From: Prevotella sp.
Lineage (GTDB): Bacteria > Bacteroidota > Bacteroidia > Bacteroidales > Bacteroidaceae
Direction: 5' to 3'
DNA: 32,166 bases
Assembly: GCA_018385335.1 (NCBI GenBank)
Contig: JAHAZN010000071.1
Location: 1-32,166 of the forward strand
Each line of letters begins with the position of its first letter. Within the stretch, counting starts at the first letter, position 1. Both the position numbers and the translations under genes were made by a program. Positions 7,091 to 15,900 of the stretch are shown here, in pieces. The notes below the pieces were generated by a model. It had not been told where the DNA came from and did no database searches. It saw only the letters and a list, made by a program, of their open reading frames with translations.

Positions 7091-8359
7091 ATGATTAACA
7101 GATTTCAGAATAAGGAAAAGGAGTTGCTTGCACAACTGGAAGAAGCCCAAGAGTTGGCAAAAAAAGCTATAAGGGAGCGCGATGCTGCTTTAGGCAAGCT
7201 CAAGCAACACGAGGACTTAATCGACAAGGCTGAAAAAGCCAGCAAGATGAAGTCGCTCTTTTTGGCCAACATGAGTCACGAGATAAGGACACCTCTCAAT
7301 GCCATAGAGGGATTTGCACGTATCATGGCTGAGACCGATTCTCCTGAAGAGCGCATGAATTTCCTTGAGATTATCGAGAGCAACAACAACCGTCTGCAAA
7401 GTCTCATCAATGAGATTCTCGACCTCTCGCGCGTTGAAGCTGGCGAGTTCTCAATAAAGAAGACCGATACCGACCTTCGACAACTTTGCAGGAATGTGGG
7501 GCTGAGCTTCAAGTTTAAGTGCAACGAGATGGTGAAGATGAGATGTCACCAGCCCAACGAGCAGATTATCCTCAACACCGACGCCAACAGATTGACACAG
7601 GTGTTGAGCAATTTGATAAGCAATGCGATCAAACATACTAAAAAAGGTAGTATAGAGTTTGGTTATCGCCTCCTTAACAACAACGAAAAGATTGAGTTTT
7701 TTGTTAGCGACACAGGTGATGGCATTGCTAAAGAGGACCTCGACACCATCTTCCTTACCTATGTATCCAAGGATGCCGAGACCAACAAGAACGGACATGG
7801 TTTGGGATTGGCACTGTGCAAGATAATCATAGAGAGAATGAAAGGTACGATCTCTGTCAAATCGGAACTTGGCAAGGGTTCTACCTTCTCCTTCATATTG
7901 CCCTTCGAAGGTAGCATCACTGAGACCAGCGAGAAGCACGAAAGTGCGGCAAACTCACGCACACTAAGGGTGACCCTGCGCCCACAGAACAAGAACTCAA
8001 AGACCATCCTCGTGGTGGAAGATGAGGAGAGCAACTACCAACTGGTAAAGAACATCCTCGGACGCAGCTACCGGCTTCTTAGAGCCAACAATGGTATTGA
8101 GGCTGTTACCATCTTCGATGAAGAACATCCCGACCTCATACTTATGGATATCAGAATGCCTGAGATGAATGGGCTCGATGCCACACGAATCATCAAAGAG
8201 ATAGATCATGACACGCCTATTATTGCGCTCAGTGCCTTCGCCTTTGAAGAGAACATCGCAGAAGCTAAGGCTGCAGGATGCGACGACTTCTTAAGCAAAC
8301 CTTTCAAAGTAGAAGCGCTCATTGATTTGACAGAAAAGTACCTGAAAGAGAAACACTGA
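7091..8359 (+). CDS. Soluble hybrid histidine kinase with C-terminal receiver
   Basis: Two-component phosphorelay protein of 422 residues. An N-terminal coiled coil (about 5-50) leads into a HisKA domain with phospho-acceptor His63 (FLANMSHEIRTPLN). The HATPase domain shows the N box (NLISNAIKH, about 176-183), G1 DTGDG (208-212) and G2 GHGLG (236-240). A receiver domain carries the acidic pair in VVEDEE, phospho-acceptor Asp354 (ILMDIRMPEMNG), Ser382 and Lys404 (LSKPF). There is no transmembrane segment, PAS/GAF or other known sensor, and no DNA-binding output. The coiled coil may therefore take input from a partner, and the phosphate probably goes to a separate phosphotransfer protein. It lies downstream of the GT2 gene with its own promoter; a link to envelope polysaccharide control is only a guess from position. 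Confidence 0.93.
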   Translation: MINRFQNKEKELLAQLEEAQELAKKAIRERDAALGKLKQHEDLIDKAEKASKMKSLFLANMSHEIRTPLNAIEGFARIMAETDSPEERMNFLEIIESNNNRLQSLINEILDLSRVEAGEFSIKKTDTDLRQLCRNVGLSFKFKCNEMVKMRCHQPNEQIILNTDANRLTQVLSNLISNAIKHTKKGSIEFGYRLLNNNEKIEFFVSDTGDGIAKEDLDTIFLTYVSKDAETNKNGHGLGLALCKIIIERMKGTISVKSELGKGSTFSFILPFEGSITETSEKHESAANSRTLRVTLRPQNKNSKTILVVEDEESNYQLVKNILGRSYRLLRANNGIEAVTIFDEEHPDLILMDIRMPEMNGLDATRIIKEIDHDTPIIALSAFAFEENIAEAKAAGCDDFLSKPFKVEALIDLTEKYLKEKH

Positions 8360-8408
8360 TAGCTGAGAAAGACACTTATTACACAATCATCTATACAACG
8401 AAAAACAA

Positions 8409-9470
8409 ATGGGCAAATTGGCTGTTTACAAATACTTTTCACTGATGTTTCTCATCGTGCAGATGGTGATAAGTATCTTCACTATTGTAGGACTCTTTGG
8501 TGGCGACAACCCACCCGCAGGAAATACAGCCAATGCCATGCTGGTGTATGTTCTTCCTCTGCTCATCCTGGCAAACGTTGTGATGCTAATCATTTGGCTC
8601 ATACGACGGAAATGGATATTCAGCATCATCCCGGTGCTCACTATCCTCTGCTGCATCCCCTATATGGGCACCATCCTCCAGTTAAGACAGATGGCTAAAG
8701 ACTGTGATGCAAGGAATGGAATAAAGATAGCCTCCTACAACGTGGCTCGCTTCAGTCAGGAGACCTCAGGCTTCATTGCTCAAGACATCCTCTCAGAGAT
8801 GAAGAAGCAGAAGGTGGATGTGCTCTGCATCCAGGAATATTCGGAGATGAGTGGTGATAAGAAAAACTCTGAGACTTATATGGAATATTTCCCTTATATG
8901 GCAAAGGGAAAGGACGATATGGTGATCTTCAGCCGTTATCCTATCAAAGCTCAGAAGACGATCCCCTTTGAGATGACTAACAACAGTGCGATGTGGGCCA
9001 ATATCGAAGTGAACGGCCGAATCTTCAAGGTATTCAATGTCCATTTGGAGACTACTGGTTTCAACCGGACGCTACACCAGGCAGCCAAACTGCAGTATGG
9101 AGGTCATCGGGTGGAGACCAACAGCGTGCTGAAAGCCATCTATGGCAATTATACCATGGGAATGATTGTAAGAGCAGGACAAGCGAATATCGTGGCATTG
9201 GAGCGCAACAACTCCACTGTGCCCAACATCATCTGCGGCGACTTTAACGATATCCCCTACTCCTACGTTTACAACACGATGTTAGGTGAGCACATGGTGG
9301 ATGGTTTCAAAGAGTGTGGTAGCGGATGGATGTACACCTACCGGGGCACGAAGAGCGCGCGAATAGATTATATCTTCCACGACAAATCACTGAAAGGTAT
9401 ATGCTATTACACCTCTCCGCTCACTTATTCCGACCACCTTCCTGTCTATATGAAGATTGAGACAGAGTGA
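8409..9470 (+). CDS. Membrane-anchored endonuclease/exonuclease/phosphatase family protein
   Basis: Three hydrophobic segments at about 10-30, 43-65 and 69-90 precede a metal-dependent EEP (DNase I-like) domain. Visible active-site elements are IASYNVARF (Asn111), VLCIQEYSE (Glu143), FNVHLETT (His212), IICGDFNDIP (Asp278 and Asn280), SARIDYIF (Asp320) and the terminal SDHLPV (Asp342, His343). The family hydrolyses phosphodiesters in nucleic acids, phospholipids or inositol phosphates, so the substrate is unknown. The membrane anchor argues for an envelope role. It starts 49 nt after the histidine kinase, probably in the same transcript, and ends 3 bp from a convergent gene with which it shares a hairpin. 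Confidence 0.9.
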   Translation: MGKLAVYKYFSLMFLIVQMVISIFTIVGLFGGDNPPAGNTANAMLVYVLPLLILANVVMLIIWLIRRKWIFSIIPVLTILCCIPYMGTILQLRQMAKDCDARNGIKIASYNVARFSQETSGFIAQDILSEMKKQKVDVLCIQEYSEMSGDKKNSETYMEYFPYMAKGKDDMVIFSRYPIKAQKTIPFEMTNNSAMWANIEVNGRIFKVFNVHLETTGFNRTLHQAAKLQYGGHRVETNSVLKAIYGNYTMGMIVRAGQANIVALERNNSTVPNIICGDFNDIPYSYVYNTMLGEHMVDGFKECGSGWMYTYRGTKSARIDYIFHDKSLKGICYYTSPLTYSDHLPVYMKIETE

Positions 9471-9501
9471 GCCTCAAACAATCAGTTTGAACCTCACTCT
9501 G
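9463..9501. terminator. Bidirectional hairpin across two convergent stop codons
   Basis: CAGAGTGAG (9463-9471) pairs with CTCACTCTG (9493-9501), and inside it TCAAAC (9474-9479) pairs with GTTTGA (9485-9490): 15 pairs around a 5-nt loop. It spans the stop codon of the rightward EEP gene (9468-9470) and that of the leftward AlaX gene (9474-9476). It probably ends or protects both transcripts, though no strong T-run follows on either strand. Confidence 0.6.
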
Positions 9502-9941
9502 AAACTGCGTTGTTCTTCGTCCCAGTTGGTACCTAAGAGCTCGAAACGACCTATCTGAGAAGTGGAACGCACATGCTTTCCTATACACGGACAGACATCA
9601 TAATCGCCAATCCTCACCAAGCGAATGGTCTCTGAGGCGTCCTCGGGCAATCGGTCTAACTGTATGCCCTCGGGCAACTCTTCACGGTGAACAAACTCAA
9701 AGGTCACCGGAAGGTCCTCGCTGATGAGCTCGTTCATGCGCTGCTCAATCATCTTCTCATCCTGACGTGAGGGTTTCCTGTCAAGATGAAAACTCATCTT
9801 ACTCTTCTTACGTTCAATATGTGCATTGAACGAGCGTTCACAGCCAAAGAGACGAATCATCGTCTGATTCAAGAGGTGTTCAGCTGTATGTGCAGGCGGA
9901 AACTCCTCTTTATGATGTTCATTCAGCAGTAGCTCTTCCAT
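9474..9941 (-). CDS. AlaX-like tRNA-editing (threonyl/alanyl-tRNA synthetase second additional domain) protein
   Basis: A free-standing editing-domain protein of 155 residues. The zinc site of this superfamily is present: HTAEH (His18, His22) and CIGKH (Cys119, His123). AlaX-type proteins hydrolyse mischarged tRNA-Ala carrying Ser or Gly, though some relatives have other substrates. The ATG at 9941 (MEELLLNEHHKEE) is preferred over an upstream start at 9971, because it places the HxxxH motif at the usual distance. With it the gene overlaps the end of the amylase gene by 23 bp in another frame, so translation is probably coupled. It is the last gene of the fabD operon. The context gives no functional link to tRNA charging. 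Confidence 0.8.
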   Translation of the reverse strand: MEELLLNEHHKEEFPPAHTAEHLLNQTMIRLFGCERSFNAHIERKKSKMSFHLDRKPSRQDEKMIEQRMNELISEDLPVTFEFVHREELPEGIQLDRLPEDASETIRLVRIGDYDVCPCIGKHVRSTSQIGRFELLGTNWDEEQRSFRVRFKLIV

Positions 9942-11613
9942 CTTTCTTAGTCTTACGGGGACGGGCAACACTCATCTTCAACACAACACCTGAACAGGGT
10001 GACAAATCTACCTTCACTGCCTCTTCAGGAGAAAGCTGGCATTCGTATTTCACACCACTGAGCAAGTCGGTAGCTACCACCTTCTTCTCTGGCAATGCGA
10101 GATAGTCGAAGGCATGCTGAGGAAGATTGACAGCGCAACGCACGGGAGCATCCTCAAAGTTGGCCACGATCAATAGCAGGTCGTTACCAGCCTTTCTGAG
10201 GAACGCATATTGGTGACTAAGCTGTCCGTTGACATACATAAGGTCGAAGAACTGTCCCTGGGTGACAGCCTTCTCCTTCTGAGCGATATTGAGCACCTTG
10301 ACATGCAGGTCATACAATGCCTTCTCCTCGTCAGTGAGCGACTTCCAAGAAGCGCGACAGAGCGTATCAATGTTCCAATAGTCAAAGATGGTGGTGCGTC
10401 CGTCAACACCGCTGAAACCCTCTTTATCCATACCTTTCTCGCCATACTCCTCTCCAGCGTAGAGCATGAAGGGATTGCTGCGCAACAGGGTGGAGACGAT
10501 GAGCGCCGGCACACCCTTACGGGCATCTCCTACAAAGAAGCTGCTGGCGATGCGCTGCTCATCATGATTCTCAAGGAAATAGAGCATGTGGTCGGCGATA
10601 TCCTCTACTGCCTGCCACGAATGGGTGATGGCTGAGGGATGGGTGCCATGTACCATCACCGACTTCAGTGTGTCGTACATGCCCACCTTATCATAAAGAT
10701 AATCAAAACCACTGGCGATATAATGACGATACTCCGAGGGATTATACACCTCACCGATAAAGACGAGCTCTGGATAAAGTGTCTTCACCTGTTTGGTAGC
10801 CCATGCCCAGAACTCCGCCGGCACCATCTCTGCCATGTCGCAACGGAAACCATCGATACCCTTGGCTGCCCAGAAGAGCAGGATATCTACCATCTTCATC
10901 CATGTGTTGGGGATAGGATCGAAATGACCTACCCTACCGGCATAATAATCCACTCCATAGTTGAGCTTCACCGTCTCATACCAGTCATTCTGTCCTGGCC
11001 ATGGGTCAAAATGGTCATTCCCCGTAGCCTTAGCAGGAAACTCCTCATAAGCTCTCATCGCTCCCAAGGCTGTTTCGAAAGAGGGCTGCAGATGGTGCTG
11101 CGGACAATAATAGAAATTGTTCTGTGCATCAAAGCCCTTCGATTTGTCATCATCGGCACCAAGGTCTATCACCCCCGCGGGTTTAGCCACCGAACAATAC
11201 TGGCGTGCCACATGGTTGGGTACAAAGTCGATGATCATCTTCAATCCAGCCCGATGCGTACGTGCCACCAACTGTTCAAACTCCTCCATACGATGGGGCA
11301 CATCGATGGAGAGGTCAGGGTCGATATCATAATAGTCGGTAATGGCATAAGGAGAGCCTGCCTTACCCTTCACCACACCAGGATGCTGCGTAGGAAGGCC
11401 GTAGTCGGAATAGTCGGTCTGAGTGGCATGACGGATAACTCCCGTGTACCACACATGAGACACACCAAGCTTCTTGATTTTCTTCAGACAATCCTCATCA
11501 ATATCAGCGAATTTTCCACAACCATTTTCGGCAATCGTGCCGTGCTCTATACGAGACGTATTACGATTGCCGAAAAGTCGAGTAAATATCTGATAAATAA
11601 TTACTTTATTCAT
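9919..11613 (-). CDS. GH13 alpha-amylase family glycoside hydrolase
   Basis: Acts on alpha-glucans, probably inside the cell because there is no signal peptide. GH13 regions in order: DFVPNH (region I), GFRCDMAEM with the nucleophile Asp (region II), FIGEVYN with the acid/base Glu (region III) and FLENHDEQR with the transition-state Asp (region IV). A C-terminal beta domain follows (roughly LLLIVANFEDAPV to the end). The protein is 564 residues from ATG at 11613 (MNKVIIYQIFTRLFGN), a start widely seen in Bacteroidetes relatives; the open frame continues upstream to 11688 but would then overlap fabD. The start lies 2 nt after the fabD stop. A role in glycogen or maltodextrin use is inferred. 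Confidence 0.92.
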   Translation of the reverse strand: MNKVIIYQIFTRLFGNRNTSRIEHGTIAENGCGKFADIDEDCLKKIKKLGVSHVWYTGVIRHATQTDYSDYGLPTQHPGVVKGKAGSPYAITDYYDIDPDLSIDVPHRMEEFEQLVARTHRAGLKMIIDFVPNHVARQYCSVAKPAGVIDLGADDDKSKGFDAQNNFYYCPQHHLQPSFETALGAMRAYEEFPAKATGNDHFDPWPGQNDWYETVKLNYGVDYYAGRVGHFDPIPNTWMKMVDILLFWAAKGIDGFRCDMAEMVPAEFWAWATKQVKTLYPELVFIGEVYNPSEYRHYIASGFDYLYDKVGMYDTLKSVMVHGTHPSAITHSWQAVEDIADHMLYFLENHDEQRIASSFFVGDARKGVPALIVSTLLRSNPFMLYAGEEYGEKGMDKEGFSGVDGRTTIFDYWNIDTLCRASWKSLTDEEKALYDLHVKVLNIAQKEKAVTQGQFFDLMYVNGQLSHQYAFLRKAGNDLLLIVANFEDAPVRCAVNLPQHAFDYLALPEKKVVATDLLSGVKYECQLSPEEAVKVDLSPCSGVVLKMSVARPRKTKKDGRATAE

Positions 11614-11615
11614 GA

Positions 11616-12500
11616 TTAAAGACCGTGTGCTGACACATTCTTGTCGATACGTCCAATCATTCCTTGCAAAGCCTTGCCAGGTCCGCACTCTGTGAAGTCG
11701 TCGGCACCATCAGCAATCATGTTCTGCACGCAGGATGTCCAACGCACGCCACTTGTAAGCTGGGCAATGAGGTTGGCTTTGATGGCCTCTGGGTCGGTGT
11801 AAGGCTTGCCGTCAACATTCTGATATACGGGGCATTTAGGAGCAGAGAAAGAAGTAGCTTCGATAGCTGCCTGCAACTCATCCTTGGCAGGTTGCATCAG
11901 TGGAGAGTGGAAAGCTCCACCTACCTTCAGAGGAAGTGCACGCTTAGCACCGGCAGCCTTCAACTGCTCACAAGCCTCGTTGATAGCCTCAATATTTCCT
12001 GAGATAACGAGCTGACCAGGACAGTTGTAGTTGGCGGCAACCACCACATGACCTTCACGGTTGATACCGGCACAAATCTCTTCAATCTTGTCATCGGGCA
12101 GTCCCACGATGGCAGCCATCGTTGAAGGTGCCATCTCACATGCCTTCTGCATAGCCATGGCACGGGCATAAACGAGTTTCAAACCATCCTCAAAACTCAG
12201 TGCTCCAGCAGCTACAAGGGCAGAGAACTCTCCCAGAGAGTGGCCTGCCACCATAGAAGGATTGAATTCTTCACCAAGACAGAGGGCTGAGATAACACTG
12301 TGAAGGAATACTGCGGGCTGGGTCACCTTGGTTTGGGTGAGCTCGGCGTCAGTACCGGCAAACATGATATCGGTGATGCGATAACCAAGAATCTTGTTTG
12401 CTTTCTCAAAAAGTTCCTTTGCCAATGCATTGTTGTCATACAGGTCTTTGCCCATTCCAACAAACTGTGCTCCCTGTCCGGGAAAAACAAATGCTTTCAT
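11616..12500 (-). CDS. fabD: Malonyl-CoA:ACP transacylase
   Basis: Loads malonyl groups onto acyl carrier protein for fatty acid synthesis (type II, cytoplasmic). The 294-residue protein has the oxyanion-loop PGQGAQ at 8-13, the nucleophile Ser88 in GHSLGEF, Arg113 in YARAMAMQ and the catalytic His198 in GGAFHSPLM, all at the usual spacing. It heads a three-gene operon with the amylase and the AlaX-like gene. The promoter at 12610-12639 and a long hairpin at 12548-12595 form its leader. No other fatty acid gene is next to it. Confidence 0.96.
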   Translation of the reverse strand: MKAFVFPGQGAQFVGMGKDLYDNNALAKELFEKANKILGYRITDIMFAGTDAELTQTKVTQPAVFLHSVISALCLGEEFNPSMVAGHSLGEFSALVAAGALSFEDGLKLVYARAMAMQKACEMAPSTMAAIVGLPDDKIEEICAGINREGHVVVAANYNCPGQLVISGNIEAINEACEQLKAAGAKRALPLKVGGAFHSPLMQPAKDELQAAIEATSFSAPKCPVYQNVDGKPYTDPEAIKANLIAQLTSGVRWTSCVQNMIADGADDFTECGPGKALQGMIGRIDKNVSAHGL

Positions 12501-12547
12501 TATTTCATTCTTTAAGTTAATGATTAGTTGTTCTCTTTGTGAGAGAG

Positions 12548-12595
12548 AGGATAACTGTCTGGAAGTCTGATAGACGGGATTCCAACAGTCATCCT
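12548..12595 (-). promoter_or_regulatory. Long 5'-leader hairpin of the fabD operon
   Basis: Read on the minus strand, AGGATGACTGT pairs with ACAGTTATCCT (one G-U), TGGAA with TTCCA, and GTCT with AGAC around an ATC loop: 20 pairs interrupted only by a 4-nt bulge (TCCC) and a 1-nt bulge (G). It would begin about 8 nt after the predicted transcription start. It has no T-run, so it looks like a 5'-terminal stabilising or regulatory stem rather than a terminator. Confidence 0.6.
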
Positions 12596-12609
12596 GCGAT
12601 TATCGCCTG

Positions 12610-12639
12610 CAAAATTATAAAAAATATTTGAAAGCACAA
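12610..12639 (-). promoter_or_regulatory. Promoter of the fabD operon
   Basis: On the minus strand TTG (12639-12637), 19 nt, then TAATTTTG (12617-12610), matching the Bacteroidetes consensus and spacing. The predicted leader is about 100 nt and begins with the long hairpin. Confidence 0.72.
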
Positions 12640-12823
12640 GAGCTTGCGGTTGAAAATACAACAGACAGCTGTCTTTCATCGATCGCTGCCATAACGTGTT
12701 CGGGTTTCTTGCTGAAATAATAGTTAGCTCTATTCAAGTTTTCAGCGTTCTTTAAAGCATTCCCAAATCACCATCTTGCATAGATATGGTTGGATATGGC
12801 TGTACGCAAAACATAGAGAGACA

Positions 12824-12904
12824 AAACACGTACGTGCATGAATAACGCACGTACGTGTTTATCTGTGAGCCCCTTCAGTCGGAGATTTACTCGGTGGCTG
12901 AAGG
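12824..12904 (-). terminator. Tandem hairpins after the propeller/Fn3 T9SS gene
   Basis: Downstream of the stop at 12927, CCTTCAG (12872-12878) and CTGAAGG (12898-12904) form a first stem. A second, perfect 14-bp stem AAACACGTACGTGC (12824-12837) / GCACGTACGTGTTT (12847-12860) has a 9-nt loop. On the minus strand the second stem ends in TTT and continues TGTCTCTC, a weak T-run. Confidence 0.65.
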
Positions 12905-12926
12905 TCTATATCATCATTCGCTGTGC

Positions 12927-15900
12927 TTATCTGCGCACATCAATCTTCTTCACCAACTCCTTGTCTGCGGTCTTTGCCTTCACGACATAGATACCCGAAG
13001 CGAGTTGGTCGATACTTACGGTGTTGCCCTTGGCCGACAGCACCTGCTTACCGTCGATGGTGTAGAGCATGATGTTCTCCACTCCTGTTCCCTCAAAGAT
13101 GAGCATATTGTTGCTATAGTGCAACTGCAGCACCTCGGCATTCACCTCATCGATAGAGGCGGCACCGATATAGAAATAGTGGAGTTGACCTGTCACAGCC
13201 TTGGTGAGTGCAGGATAGTAGGTGTTAACACTGATGCTATGATGCTTGGCATCCTCTGCACCAAAGTCGAAGTCATAGCTGTTGACCTTCACTACCTCAC
13301 TGTTTCTCTTCACACCATCTATCTCTATATCATAACCTGCCACGGTAAGGGGAGCGGCATCGCCATCAACGAGGGTCATACCCATCATCCAGTTGCCGTA
13401 GATAGCTGCATCAGTGATGGAGCCCCAGGTCTCACCATCGAGCGAATAGAGGTCGGACATATACTTGTAGGGGCTCACAACATCCACTGCAAGAGGAGCC
13501 TCATTTGGAGTCACATCATAGCAGTCGATAACCATAAGATACTCAGCACCCTTCTTCACGGTGACAGGACGGTCAAGTTCCACCTCGTTCCACTGATTCA
13601 GGACATAGTTGGTCACCTCCTGTTCGAGCACCTGCTTATTGTCCTCGATGAGCATGAGGGTGAAGACAGCATCTGATGTAGGATAGAATTTCATCGATTT
13701 TATCTCATAGCCCTCATAACCACGCAACATCGACGGCGAGAAATCGACAGCTGCCATCAGGCCATAGTTGTTTTCAGCAGGACCTGTCACACCATACTCT
13801 GCATTAGAACCTGGTGTGTCGATAGCATAAGACACCCACGTATCATCAGAATTCTTCGGTGTCTCCCATGTAGCATGGATAGCCGAACTGCCCTGAGCCG
13901 CAACATTCACTTTCTTCACTGCCTGATAGGTATTGACGATGTTCACTTTGGTCTCATTGGCTTTCGACTCTTCACCTGTGGCAAAGACAGCCTTCACACC
14001 TATTGTATGCTCGCCTTCAGAGAGCTGGGTGAGTGTAGCTGTAGTGTTAGTGGTATGACTCACCTCCTTGCCGTCAACAAGCAGTTTGTAACTTGACACC
14101 ACATCGCTATTCTCTACGTCGTTCTTTGACTGAAGGATAGCCTCAATCATCCATGTGCTATAGTATGGATAACCATTGATAGTTGACGATTCTGTAATCG
14201 AATAGAAAGCGGGCTCTTCCACCAAGCGCAAGAGGTCGCCATAACCTGGCTGGGTATGTCCGTAGTCGATTCCTATCACTTGTGTAGAGGCTGTCTGAAC
14301 AGTGGTTTGGATAGCAACAAGCATATCTGTTGCAGGTAATGCGACAGGCGTGTTGAGCTTCACGATGTTCTTCTGTCCATAGTTGAGTGTCTGGGTGATC
14401 GGCTGAGTATAGATTTTCGTCAGCTTACCATCCTCAGCACGACTGTAAACATTTAAGGTCCAGTCGCTCTGCGCACTCATAGGATAGAAGGTCACCTTGG
14501 AGAGCTTGTAATCTCCATAACATCCCATTTCTTCCTTATCGATGCTGATAGCTGCCTCAAAAGAGATATTATCTTCTACGATGCCGAAACCCTGGAGTTG
14601 ACAGCGGTCGTAGTTGACATAAGAGAAGATAGGCTGATTGCTCAGCGGCTCACCCCACTGCAAAAGTGCTCCACCTACACCCTTTTGACGGGCATAAAGG
14701 GAGGTGGGAGCTGATGCAGTCTCCTTTTCCACAGTGATTGTCTCTTGCTCTTCCGACATCACCTCGGTGTCATCGGAACAGAGTGTGCCTACCTTATAGG
14801 TATAAGTACCTACGGAGGTTAGCTCATCAAAATAATAGTTGTTAGCAACCAACTGGCTGTTGACTTTCTTTCCATCACGATAAACGTTGTATCCCTTGAT
14901 GCCCTCTACACCGAGTGGAGCCTTCCATGATAGTTTGACTTGTTCTGTCTTCTTCATCTTCTTTGCCACGAGATGAGAAGGTGCTCCATGCACCACATCC
15001 TGGTTGAGACGCACCACCATCGACTTCAGACTTTGGGCATTGCTATAATACAGGAGGGCCATAGAATTGCCATCAGCAGAGAGGCTCTGTGTGCGGAAGA
15101 GTGTAGGCATGGTATCGCCCTCGAGGGTCATCATGTCGATATTTGTGAAATCGACACCGCGCTGCTTAAGATATGGATAGGCAAGCATCGATTGTCCATC
15201 CTTATAGAGATAAGCCATGTTATTGATCGAGCCAGCTATCAAACCGTCGTTGCTAATATCAAAGAGGTCGAAGTCCTGGACTTTCTCGGGGAAGATGATG
15301 TTGGTCACCTCGCCTGTCTCCACGTTATAGATAGCCCTTAGGATATCCACCTCGCTCTCCATGTCCCATCCACCGAAGAAGACAATCTGCTTTCCATCGG
15401 GAGAGAAGCGTCGTCCAGAGCTCCATGGCGACTGATAGGTGGACATGATGTTTTCCTTGCCTTCAGCATTCCAATAGGTAGCAGTACGGTTGCTGTTAAA
15501 CGCCCATCCTGTGGCCGACTGTCCATCGGGAGAGATGGCATAAGGCATGGCATGGCTCTTGGAGCTAAGCTGCTTATAAATCTTTCCGTCCTTCCAGATA
15601 TAGCCTTTATATATTCCCTTTACGAGCACAGAGCCACACATATAGTGACCATCCTCGGAGATGCCATAGCCTATTCCTTCAGCCTCGGCTCCTTCGGGAA
15701 GTTCCACAGCATGCCAGCTACCATCCCAGTAGCCAGGGATAGATGCCGGTGCATGGTTAGCATTGATGGTGGTAGAGGTAAAGGTACCAGCAACCACACC
15801 ATCATCGTTGATGCTCCATGCCGAACAAGCATTCTCGGTATCGAGAAGTTCTATCTCTCCACTTACGAGATTCCACCTAAAGGCATGATCTTCGTAAGAG

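Larger units (their letters stand above)
12501..12926. other. Intergenic region between fabD and the T9SS gene
   Basis: The 426-bp gap holds the fabD leader hairpin and promoter, a 12-bp perfect palindrome AGACAGCTGTCT at 12663-12674 (24 bp upstream of the -33 element, possible operator) and the two terminator-like hairpins of the upstream gene. The part from about 12680 to 12820 contains only short open frames without family resemblance. I see no RNA gene there. Confidence 0.6.

Noticed and set aside
10639..11619. 326-codon open frame antisense to the amylase gene
   Set aside because: It mirrors a strongly supported GH13 gene, has a low-complexity His/Ile-rich translation and no family resemblance. 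Long antisense frames arise from codon bias.
12615..12692. 25-codon minus-strand ORF starting MAAIDERQLSVV
   Set aside because: It overlaps the fabD -33 and -7 elements and resembles no known small protein; it would need an extra promoter upstream.
12855..13676. 273-codon open frame antisense to the propeller/Fn3 gene
   Set aside because: Its translation is His/Leu/Ile-rich and runs through the terminator hairpin region and the sorting domain of the real gene.
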